A DNA stretch of 64,000 nt from Geotrypetes seraphini (lineage: Eukaryota > Chordata > Amphibia > Gymnophiona > Dermophiidae): the NCBI RefSeq assembly GCF_902459505.1, contig NC_047088.1, forward strand, positions 15,734,056 to 15,798,055. The letters run 5' to 3'. Position numbers and translations under genes: made by a program. Under the pieces are notes generated by a model, which searched no databases, was not told the DNA's origin, and saw only the letters and a program-made list of their open reading frames with translations. Positions 21,601 to 33,600 of the stretch are shown piece after piece (position 1 is the first letter of the stretch; the number at the start of each line of letters is the position of its first letter).

Positions 21601-24600
21601 TGCCATACACAGAATGTACTGTGACTACACCAACAGGTAACCTTTCCTGCCTTCTTCCACAGAGAGGTAGCCCACTGAGGAAGAGAGTCCTTCAGGGTTA
21701 GCTTTGTCACCAGGGAATAACATGAACTGTTCATTCTTCATATTAAGTGCTTGATCCTCAATATGGAATACTACTGCTGTTGACTGATTTCAGTGATTTG
21801 ATGGCGACTGACCTAGATAATGGTCTTATAAGCTACCTGTGAAGAGCAGGTCAAGAAGACTGAAAAAGTACTAAATAATATCAAAATAGGCTAATTCTGT
21901 TACATAAACACAGAGGTACATACATTAGGTGAACAATCCATGCTTGCAGAAGGATGTTAATTCAGTCTGTTCATGCAAGAAATTATCTTACAAGTCTGCC
22001 TGACTCCATTTTAAAATCCTTTGTTCAAAATTTTATGATTATCATAGATCCTCAGAGGGCCACCACGCACTCAAATGTGTTTCATAGTGCGGGGCTTTAT
22101 GCACCCTTTCGTCACTGGACCTGTATTTTACGTTGAGTGTAACATATGTTTTATTATTATGACTAAAGTATAGGTATACTAAAAGTACTTAGCTTTTTGG
22201 TTGACGCTAGTCGGGAGGGTAGAAACATAAGTATCCAACATGTTTCGCCCGTCTGTCTCACAGGGCTTTATCAAGGCTCCCTCTCCCTGTCCGTACTAGA
22301 AAACTCGGGTATGGATTTCTGCCTGCAGCACCCCTCCATGCCTACTGGGACTCCACCCAGTAGGCATGGAGGGGTGCTGCAGGCAGAAATCCATACCCGA
22401 GTTTTCTAGTACGGACAGGGAGAGGGAGCCTTGATAAAGCCCTGTGAGACAGACGGGCGAAACATGTTGGATACTTATGTTTCTACCCTCCCGACTAGCG
22501 TCAACCAAAAAGCTAAGTACTTTTAGTATACCTATACTTTAGTCATAATAATAAAACATATGTTACACTCAACGTAAAATACAGGTCCAGTGACGAAAGG
22601 GTGCATAAAGCCCCGCACTATGAAACACATTTGAGTGCGTGGTGGCCCTCTGAGGATCTATGATAATCATAAAATTTTGAACAAAGGATTTTAAAATGGA
22701 GTCAGGAAGACTTGTAAGATAATTTCTTGCATGAACGGACTGAATTATGCAATAGTCTCCATCCAAGATAATTAAGTGCTGAGATTTTCATTGCAGAAGG
22801 ATGTTAGTCACATCTTTCAGCTCCTTCTCCTTCACCAGTGGAGTATAGCTCTTTCTTCAGTTTTTCTTTCTGAGAAGTGGTGTTCTGATCTGCTCTGTTC
22901 AGTTTTTTTTAACTTCTGGAGCTCATGGTGAGAACAGTTTTTCTGGTTGCAATAGTCTCCATGAGAAGTATCTTGGATTTGCAGGTTCTTTCCTGCAGAG
23001 AGCCCTTCCTCAGGAACACAGAGACTGGGATTTCTCTGCGCACGGTACCTTATTTCCTACCGAAGGTTGTGTCAGCTTATCACAGCAACCAAGAGGTTTG
23101 TTTACCCACTTTTCATCCTACAGGTTTGACTGAGCAAGATAAGATATTGCAGAGGCTGGATGTGCGCAGAGTTTTACTCCACTACCTGGAAAGGACTAAT
23201 GATTCTTTGGAGACAAGCAGGGGATATGCAGGCACACTCAATGGTGAAGTCTTTAGACTGGTCCTGTGTGTTGGTGTACTTCCCTAGCTAAAGTAAGCTT
23301 TTGGCTTATTGGGCATGTGCAGGACTGCTGCTATCTGTAGCTCCTCCTTAACACTGTCATTTTTTTTAGCTCTCCCCCACCCCCGTTATAGGAAATGGAA
23401 AAAATATTAAAAAAATTAATTTAGTCAAATCAAGAAAAGGATTTTTCCTCTATATAAAAAAAAAAATAGGAAACCTGTCTTGTTGGCCTTTCTACTATCA
23501 CAAAGAACTCTTTACAGAAACTTAAAAAAATAGAAAAGAAACTTGCCACAAACAGAAACACCTTCACTTCAGAGTCTCTTTGGAAAGCCGTTAACTGAAG
23601 CAGGCATCTTTCCACTATGGAATTGCTTTAGCATCAAAAGCAAGCACCAGACTCAACATCTTTCATTTTCACGGCTCTGTGCTCTGACCAGAAAATGTCA
23701 GCACCGCAACCGCCAATGACTGCTCATACTCCCTTTCCCCAGGGCCCTGTATTGGTACCGCTAGGGGAGGTGAGCTGGCAATCCCTGACAGTGGCAAACC
23801 GAAAGAAGTTGGGGGATCTTGCTGACAAGAGCCGGAAAGCGCTGGAAGCAGAAAGAGCTACTACCCCCTCTCCCCTACAGTTAACGGCTCCTCTATTGAA
23901 TGACAAGGTATGGCTTGCTCAATCATCAAAGTGCCAACTGCATTTATGTTTAAATGTGTTTATTCAATTTCAACGTACAGAAAACAACAACAACCATAGT
24001 AAAAACAATGCAAAATACAGACATATTTGCACAATATCCAAATTGCCCCTCCCAACCCCCCACCCCCCAACAAAAACCCAAACAGAAAATCCCTGGAGAG
24101 AAGAAAGTGCAGAATAAATCAATTATGAGTTCAAAAGTCTATTCCGGGCCACCGAGGTAAGGGTCATCCAAAATCGCTCCCAAATCACAGTAAATCTGCG
24201 CTCCGGTCCCGATTCGAGATCAAGGAAATGTCTACGTTCCAAGGAGGCCTGGATGATCATCAATGATTTCCATTGACTGTAAGTCGGGGCATCGCTAGCC
24301 AGTCACTGTAGTAGTATAGCCTTTTTACCAAGTAATATAGCTCTAGCCAGAAAGGCTGAAAGGCCTTTAGGTTTTGGAGAGACGACATTATAGAAACCAA
24401 AAAGCGCTTCTGGGGTCGGAGACCACCGCCGATCCCAAAGAGCTGAAATATAAGATCCCAAACGATGCCAAAACTGGAGAACACCAGGACAAGACCAAAA
24501 CATATGGCCCAAGGAGGCATTCACTTGAGAACATTTAGGGCAACTGCATTTGATGGCAACTGATTTAGGGCAACATTTAGGCAACATTTAGGGCAACTGC

Positions 24601-27600
24601 ATTTAGGGCAACTGATGAGCCAACTGCATTTATATATGTGTTTAATTTTGTTTTCTATGCCATTCTTCCCAGTGAGCTCAGAATGGGTTACAGGTTAACA
24701 TACACAATATTCAGTTAACTGCCATGGGGCTCATTTTCAAAGCACTTAGACACACAAATTACCATAGAATCTTATGGTACTTTGTGTGTCTAAGTGCTTT
24801 GAAAATGCTACAGTACAAGTTTTTCCAATACAAGTTTTTATCCTAACTCAATACATACAAGAATTGTAATAGATTAAATTATAACTTTTGGTGGAATTCA
24901 GTTTGCCATATATATAAGATGGAGCGTACATTTGCAACACAAAAAGGATATATTGATAAGTTCAAGAAGATTTGGGGACCATTAACAGATTTTTGTAATG
25001 ATTGATATAATTTTTCCCATAATAAGATAATGGTTAAAGGAGGGGAGGGAGGGGTAGGTTTTATTCTCTTTATCATAAAATATAAATAAATTACCATAAT
25101 AGTTGTTATATTATGTGTAACTAACAAAATAAGGGGAGGGAAAGAGATTCATAATTAAATAATAGTTGATAAAATCATTATATTTTATATAATGTATAAA
25201 ATTATAATAAGGATAATATAAGATATGTTGTATATAAGTATGTTATGGAGATATCAAGTGTATTTTTAAGATAATTGTATGAAAGGTTATAACACATTTG
25301 TTGTTATATGAAAAAAATCAATAAAAATGTTAAAACAACAAAAAAAATAAATAAATACCTACGTAATGTAAAAAAAAAAAAAAAAAATACATACTAGGGA
25401 TCTAATACCAATATCCATAATATACAGTTTACAGGTTACAATTTGCCATAGTTGCAGTGCAAGATTTTTTAATACAAGTTTTTATCCTATACTGAGGATC
25501 TAGTACCAATATATTTCTTTGTAATCCATCTGTAGGCAGGAGAGTTAGGAGAAGAGGTATGTTTTTATTGCTTTCCTAAAGTTCAGGAGTCTTTCAAGAG
25601 ATCTGATCTGTGGGGGCAGTTGATTGCAGTGGCACCGTATAAGTGGGAGTAGGAACATCATTTGGCAGTGCAGTTAAAGGGCATGACCAGGGGGCATTTT
25701 GAGACGTATTTCATCCTGGGAGTGGAAGGACCTGTTCAGCACATCCGGAGGAAGCTTGGTTGTCATGTAGCCTGGCACCATGTCGTACAAGGATTTAAAC
25801 GCTAGTTTCAGGACCTTGAAGACACAACATTTGGCTACAGGTAGTCAGCGAGCTATTGATAAAGCCTGGGAGACAGGGTCACGGGCATGGAGGTTTTTTT
25901 AGAAGTTTACTGCATTTTGTACAAGGGCACCACATAGATAAAGGAATGGTACAACTGCTTCAGAGATGGCCGCACATCAATGGAGAGTGAAGCACGTTCT
26001 GGTAGGCCCTCAATGTCCAGAATTGAGATCGTCATTGACCAAGTGAGGACCCTGGTGATGCAGGATCGTCAAATCACCAAGGGGTACTACCAAGAGGTTC
26101 TGCGGGAGACACGGCTGGACAGCAGGCAATTGTCAGCTCCATCACAATAATGCACCTGCCCATTCTTCACATTTGATATGGAGTTTCCTGGCCAAACACA
26201 ACACACCTGTGATTCCTCAGACTCCCTACTCTCCCAACATGGCTCCGTGTGACTTCTGGCTTTTCCCCAAGCTGAAAATGCCCCTGAAAGGGACCAGATT
26301 TCAATCAAGAGAAGACATCATTCAGAATGTGATGGACCAGTTGCGAGCAATTTCAAAAGAGGCATTCCAGCGCTGCTTCCAACAGTGGTAGAACCGTTGA
26401 CCGTTGGAAGAAGTGTGTGGCAACCCAAAGGGACTACTTTGAAGGAGATTAGTATAAAATTGTTTTATCTGAATATGAGTATTTTTTATGAATAAAGGTC
26501 TGATACTTTTTGAACAGCCCTCGTATGTACTTATAGATTACTAATAAATTAATAAGTTTTCGAAGCTCCTTAGGTGTTAGTGCTAGTTGCACATAGTAGG
26601 TTGGTTCATTGATACACCTATGTTGCAAGTTCATGTTAAATAAATATTGTTTGTTTTCATGAGTTACAGAGCAGAAAAGAAATGTGTGTTATTGGGGATG
26701 TTCCCTGTACTCAAAGACAACGAAGATGAAAGTGAGGTAATTCAAATCTTGATAAAGCAAAACCTTACTCTATGGGAAAAGGAAAAAAAAATTCTTTCTT
26801 TAACACTTGCTGGGATCCATCATCATCCAGTCTTTCCAGAAGTAAGACAAACCAGCATAAATGATTGAATTATCAGTTTATGCTGGTTTGTCTTACTTCT
26901 GGAAAGACTGGATGATGATGGATCCCAGCAAGTGTTAAAGAAAGAATTTTTTTTTCCTTTTCTCATAGAGTGAGGTGAAGTTCCCTGTACCCCTCCTTCT
27001 CCTTGCTTCTGTTACAGTTGAGATCACTTGCTTTGGTAGAAACTGAAGAGGGAGCTGGTAAAGGAGGAGAAGCTGAAAGATGTGATTGACATCCTTCTGC
27101 AAGCAGTTTGCGAGCATGGATTGTTTACCTAACATGTGTATAATAACAGAAAGAAGATTATCCAGGTAAGAACCTAATCTTTCATTTCACTTTGTAAAAA
27201 AATTAGTGGATCTAATTTTGAGCTTATGTCTCAAATCCAACAGGTGCCCTGTGTGTTTTATGACTATGGAAAGATCAAGATTCGTGTAAGGGCATGACTT
27301 GAGTTAGGGGAGGTTAATGACTTGATCAAGGGCAAAGTGTAGTAGAGATTAATTGTAAACCTTTGACTGTTCTTTCCAAGTTCATGCCCTGAATAAAGTC
27401 AATTCAAGGAATCTGTTGCCAAGAACAGTACACTTGGATTACTTAATACTTGACGTAATGCTTGATGCTTTTCTTCTTTTTTGTATTTTCTATTTATGGG
27501 CATTTACATAGTCAACAAGTACAACTTGCTATAGCAACAGAAAAAGAAGCATACAGAAAGGGAAAAAAAATAGTTCACCAGCTTTTCTGAATAAGGCAAA

Positions 27601-30600
27601 CTAAAAGAAACACGAGATCTTGCAAATTATATGTCAAGCTTTTTGCTTTAAGCAAGGAAAAATGAGAGGAGGGTTCCAATCAATAAAGGGGAAAATATGA
27701 ATTAAATATTACAGGAAACAAACATTGGCTACTAAACACTCACCAATGGAACAGAAACCTTATAATCAAGTAATAGGCAAAAAAGATATATTTTTATAGC
27801 CAGGTACATATTTTTTCTGTGTTATACCTCGTATATGTAAATATGTAATGATTCTCTGCCCGGGGAAATTACTATATATACTCAAATATAAGATGAGATT
27901 TTTGGGCCCCAAAATGGGGGTGTTGTCTTATATGTGGGTCAGTGCCCACCTCCCTCCCATCTCCTACTATTTATTTTACCTCCCATTCCCCCTCCCCCCC
28001 AGCGTACCTTTTGGAATCCCTGGTGGTCCAGCGGTATACACGCTGAACAGCTGCTGTGAGTTCATAGAAACATAGAAAGATGACGGCAGAAAAGGGCTAC
28101 AGCCCATCAAGTCTGCCCACTCTACTGACCCACCCCATTAAGTCTGAGTGCATATGACTTAGTTCCTTAGCTCGACCTTCGTAGGGATCCCACGTGGATG
28201 TCCCATTTATTCTTAAAGTCGAGCACGCTGGTGGCCTTGATCACCTGCACCGGAAGTTTGTTCCAATGATCCACCACCCTTTCTGTGAAGAAGTACTTCC
28301 TGGTGTCACTACTAAATTTCCCTCCTCTAAGTTTAAGCGGGTGCCCCCTTGTGACTGAGGGTCCCTTGGGAACGAATATGTCGTCTTCCAGCTCTACACG
28401 ACCTGTGACGTATTTAAATGTCTCAATCATGTCACCCCTTTCCCTGCGTTCCTCTAGAGTATAGAGCTGCAATTTGCCCAGTCTTTCTTCGTATGAGAGA
28501 CCCTTGAGTCCGGAGACCATTCTAGTGGCCATCCGCTGGACCGACTCGGCTCGAAGCACATCTTTACGGTAATGTGGCCTCCAGAATTGCACACAGTATT
28601 CCAGATGAGGTCTCACCATGGCTCTGTACAGTGGCATTATGACTTCAGGTTTGTGGCTGACGAAGCTTCTCTTGATACATCCCATCATTTGCTTTGCCTT
28701 GGATGAGGCCTTCTCTACTTGTTTGGCAGCCTTCATGTCTGCACTGATGATTACTCCCAAGTCCCGTTCTTCTGAAGTCCTAGCTAGTGCTTCTCCATTC
28801 AAGGTGTATGTTCTGCATGGATTTCTGCTGCCGAGATGCATGACCTTACACTTCTTAGCGTTGAAGCCCAGCTGCCATGTCGAGGACCAGTTTTCCAACG
28901 TGATCAGATCCTGCGTCATATTATCCTTGAGATTGCTTTCACTTACTATGTTACACAGTTTGGCGTCATCGGCGAACAGTGCTACTTTTCCCTGAAGCCC
29001 CCGGGTCAAGTCCCTTATGAATATGTTGAAAAGGGATGGTCCCAGTACTGATCCCTGCGGCACTCCGCTAGTCACCTCCGATGTCTCAGAGAGGGTGCCG
29101 TTGACCACCACCCTCTGAAGTCTTCCACTCAGCCAATCATTGACCCATGCAGTTAGTTTCTCACCCAACCCCCATTGATTTCATCTTGTTTAATAGTCTA
29201 CGGTGCGGGACACTGTCAAAAGCTTTACTGAAATCCAAGTACACTATGTCCAGAGACTCTCCCGAGTCTAGTTTTCCTGTCACCCAGTCAAAGAAGCTGA
29301 TGAGATTGGATTGGCATGACCTGCCCCTAGTGAATCCATGTTGACAGGGATCCCTCAGATTTCCCTCATCCAATATCGTGTCTAATTTGCCTTTAAGTAG
29401 AGTTTCCATGAGTTTACACACTATTGATGTGAGACTTACTGGTCTGTAATTCGCAGCCTCCGCTCTGCAACCCTTTTTGTGCAGAGGAACAACATTGGCA
29501 GTTTTCCAGTCCAGGGGGACTCTCCCCGTACTTAGGGAGAGATTGAAGAGCATGGCTAATGGTTCCGCCAAAACATCGCAAAGCTCTCTGAGCACTCTTG
29601 GATGCAAATTGTCTGGTCCCATGGCTTTGTTCACCTTGAGTCTCGACAGTTCTCTGTAAACATCAGCTGGTGTGAAATCAAAATTTTGAAATGGGTCTTC
29701 CATGCTTTGCTTTGCTTCCAGCCGTGGCCCGTGCCCTGGTGCCTCGCAGGTGAAGACTGAACAGAAGTAATCATTCAGCAGTTTGGCCTTATCAGAATCT
29801 GTTTCCACATAGTTCCCTTCTGGCGTTCTAAGGCGTACTACCCCGTTTGCGTTCTTTTTCCTGTTGCTAATGTACCTGAAGAAGGATTTGTTCCCTTTCT
29901 TAATGTTCTTCGCTAGAGTTTCTTCCATTCGAAGTTTGGCCTCCCTGACTGCTGTTTTGACCGCTGCAGACTTTGCCCTGTATACAATGTTTGCTTCTTT
30001 TTCCCCCGTGCATTTGTATACGAAAAATGCTCTTTTCTTCTCTTTGACGAGGTACGAGACCTCATCAGTGAACCATTGGGGTTTCTTTTTTCTTTGCTGT
30101 TTGGTTACTGATTTTATGTAGCGTTGAGTTGCCTCATGAAGAGTCGATTTCAAGGTTGACCACATAGTTTCCACATTATCAGTTACTTCATGAACCTGCA
30201 GCGTCTGATGGACGAAATCTCCCATGCGTGCGAAGTCAGTGCCTCGGAAATTGAGTACTCTTGTTTTTGTTTGTGACCTAGGGAAGCCTTTCTTAAGGTT
30301 AAACCATGAATGAAGGCAGTCCAGCGGTGTACCAGGCAGTAGTGAGCTTTTTCTGCTCCTGCCCAGCACTGAGCCGCTTGCTGAATGGCTGCCACCAGTT
30401 CTCGCGAGACTCGTGAGAACTGGTGGCAGCCATTCAGGGAGCAGCTCAGGGCCAGGCAAGAGTGCAAAAGCTCGCTCCTGCCTAGTACACCGCTGGACCA
30501 CCAGGGATTCAAAAAAGGTATGCGAGAAAAGACGGGAGGGAGGTTAGAAAAAAATTGTCAGACAGGAGGGATCCCTCCTGTCTCGGCCTACCACTAAACT

Positions 30601-33600
30601 ACCAGGTCATATGGCAGGCTCGGTGGAGGCCTACAGGACAGTGGGCGAGAAAGGGGACAGGATGCAGGGAGGTGGGACAGGGTGCAGAGCCTGGTAGGTA
30701 ATGAGGGGGGACAGGGTGGAGAGCCTGGTATGGCAGGGAGTGAGGGGACTGGGTGCAGATCCTGGTAGGGCAGGGCACATGAATATTAAAACATACACAC
30801 ACACACCTGGCTTATATTTGAGTCAATCTTTTTTCCTCAACTTATATTTGGATCATCTTATATTTGAGTTTATATATTACCTCCTGATACATTTGCATAT
30901 CTGTGTCAGTTTACAGAAAGCAAGAAATATCTTAGACCCAGTACCAAACAAGAGATACTTTTTTATCTGATTCAAAATTGAATGGAATTGGATGGGCAGC
31001 TCTGTTACTTTTTTTTATCCAAGAGGCCAATCAGATCCAGGCCATCATCGGATATCTGAACCTAGTCCCTGTTTCTATTTGGTGCCTTCATTCACCTCAA
31101 AAATGAGAGGTTGAACACTCTGTTCAGCAGGGGCTGACTATTTTGTCCTATGCACTAATAGAAGACTGAGGAAAGCCAAGGGTGTTCATTAAGATGTTGC
31201 AATGTATTTTTTTACAAGTTTTAATTTATGGTGAATTAATCACACTATTGCATAATGGCCAAGTTCATCTTTAGGACTGAAGCCATTTGAGCTTTGAGAT
31301 TCTCTTGTATGATGGTTTCCACATCTTTTGGAGAGAGGTTGCAAATTTGGGTAGAAGACGTAGAAATTGGTGCTGCCAGTAGTTACTCTTGCTGCAGGGA
31401 GCCTGCTTGTTCTTCCCCTCAGCCCTGCACTATGAACCCACTTGCCACAGCATAGGTCCACTTGGCCCTGCAAACAGTGGAACTCAGATCCTATAGTTCC
31501 ATTGTCATTACTAACGCCATCAGATGTACAGGAGTGGGGGAGCTTCATGGTATTTGGACCTTAGTGAGACCCACCTCACAATATAATGTCACTCCTGGAA
31601 CAACAGACTGCCTCCTGGAAGACAAACAAGCTAAATAATTTGAGTTAAAAACAGGTCAAGAAATGTTGTACTAGCTTATCAGCACCCTCTGTTTTGATGC
31701 ATCTCTTCTGAGTTGCATTGTTAATAACTTAATAAATATATGTACTTCCTTGTGGCAATTGTAGCATGTATTACATTATTCAGAACCCATATGCGAGCAG
31801 AGGTAGTTCAGTATCAAAATGATGAATTCAGTCAAAATTCAGAATCTTCATCAGCAAGGTTTGACAGTTGATATTTTCCAACAGGGTACAAGTATGACGG
31901 TGTGAAATTCGAGAAAGGAAACTGTGGTGTCAGCATAATGAGAAGTGGTAGGTTCTTTTCAACATGTCCAAACCACTTGTCTGGGGTTTCCCACCCTTGG
32001 TTGATGGTGCAATTGTAATGAACGTGCTTTTCTAAGAGCTGGTGTATGTTGAATTAACAAGACCAGTTGGTCCCTGTGTTCTGAGAACCTGGCCTGAAGC
32101 ACTCCCTGGAGTGATGCAGGCTTGTATCTTAATTTTGGTGTACAGTTTTTTAGCCTATGGATGCAGTTTGCTGGCTGATGGCGGCAAAGTCTTCTCAGGA
32201 AGGGGTCCTTTTTACAAGGGAATTTTAAGAAGAAGGTCCTTACCACAGATTTCTTTTCAGGAAATCCTCTGGAGCACAGTAAAGAGTGTTTTTAGTGCAA
32301 TAGGCCACCTGTTCAGGAAGTCACTAAAAACCTACCTCTTCGACAAATTCCGCTAACGCTGCCTTCCCTCCTTCCCTGCACCCTCCTGACCTCGACATGC
32401 CTCCATTCCCTCTGACTACGCCCCCCTCCCAAGCCACCATGGCCTCTCTTTCTCAATCTCTGTTTTATCTAATTGCCCTGCCTTTTCATTGCCTCGCATT
32501 TAACATCACTGTAAATGTATCACCGCTATAACATGTAACATCGCTGTATACGTACAGTCTCTTCTTTAGTATATGCCTTTTTATTACTGCTATTTATGTA
32601 ACATCTCTGTAAATGTAACAACACTGTAATATGTATCATCGCTGTAAATGTACAGTCTCTTCTATTGTTAACCGCATTGAACTTCCATGGTATTGCGGTA
32701 TACAAGAATAAAGTTATTATTATTATTATTATCATTCCTGATCTTTTGGGTAGTTAATCCCTTCTCATGAGATTCTGTATAGAGAGCCTCATTAACATTT
32801 TCTTTGCTACGTCTCCCATCACTCTAGGCTGTCCTGTAACACCTCAGTTTGTGTCTCCAGGCAGGCACGAGATGGTAGAAACCTGTCTGTTTTGCTTGAG
32901 TTTATTTTTCCTTTAATTGGGATTTAAAAAAATCTGATCGGGAGGCTTTTCAGTGCTGCAGAGGCTCCCAGCTCGGGACATCTTTGGCTGTGGGAGAGCT
33001 CAGACCCTGAGGTCAGAAGTCTGTAGCCAAGGGGTAGACTGCTTTGCAGTGCACTCACTTGGTCAGCCTGCACTAACAGATCGGGAGCCCCAGGTTCTGT
33101 CCGCAGAGGGCTTGAGTAGAGGCTGAGTGGTTCTCTGTTGTTGTTTTTACCAAGATCAGAGCTGACTGTATTTCCTCCTCACCTACTGTGCATGCGAGTT
33201 CTGCTGGAGGTTGAGGTCTGGTGGGTCGGAGAGGAAACACACAAAGAAGAAATCGTGAGGACAAGATGTATGGTTCAAAAAACTTTATTGATGGATATGC
33301 CACAATAACTCAAAGACTTGACACTGGCAGTGTTTCATCGTCTGTGCCTTTATCAAGAGTCTCATGGCTGTGCCTTTATCAAGAGTCTCACATTCTTGAG
33401 GTGAAATGCTGGAAGAGTGTGATGAAAATAGCGTAGAAACTAGTGTCTCAAGTAAAAACTGAAGATCACTGGAAAGGAAGTCAGAAGAAGCAAGCGGTTT
33501 TGTTTCCAAGCTTGTTTGAGGCAGAGGTTCTCCCATTTCTCTGGTTGTAGTTTCAGCACAGGCAGCTCCCAGCACCAGCATGGCACAGTGATTATAAGGC

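Larger units (their letters stand above)
21960..22790. mobile_element. 831-bp palindromic insertion with two hammerhead-like motifs, 16-bp TSD
   Basis: Arms 21960-22349 and 22356-22746 (390 bp each) are almost perfect inverted copies; only a handful of differences were seen. The loop is 6 bp. A 44-bp tail follows the right arm. TTGCAGAAGGATGTTA at 21944-21959 and 22791-22806 is a perfect 16-bp target-site duplication. Each arm holds a hammerhead-like motif. The low divergence between arms suggests youth, or arm correction. ORFs of 70 codons appear in both arms only because they mirror each other. Confidence 0.9.

Noticed and set aside
22197-22508. Two identical 70-residue proteins on opposite strands
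   Set aside because: They are the mirror images of the palindrome arms and have no coding signal.
22910-23290. Host exon of 120 codons
   Set aside because: The residues resemble DIRS-type recombinase, and no UPRT exon is missing between exons 3 and 4.
31240-31548. 102-codon minus-strand ORF in intron 3
   Set aside because: Cysteine-rich but without a known pattern; looks like a decayed repeat frame and cannot be supported as a gene.
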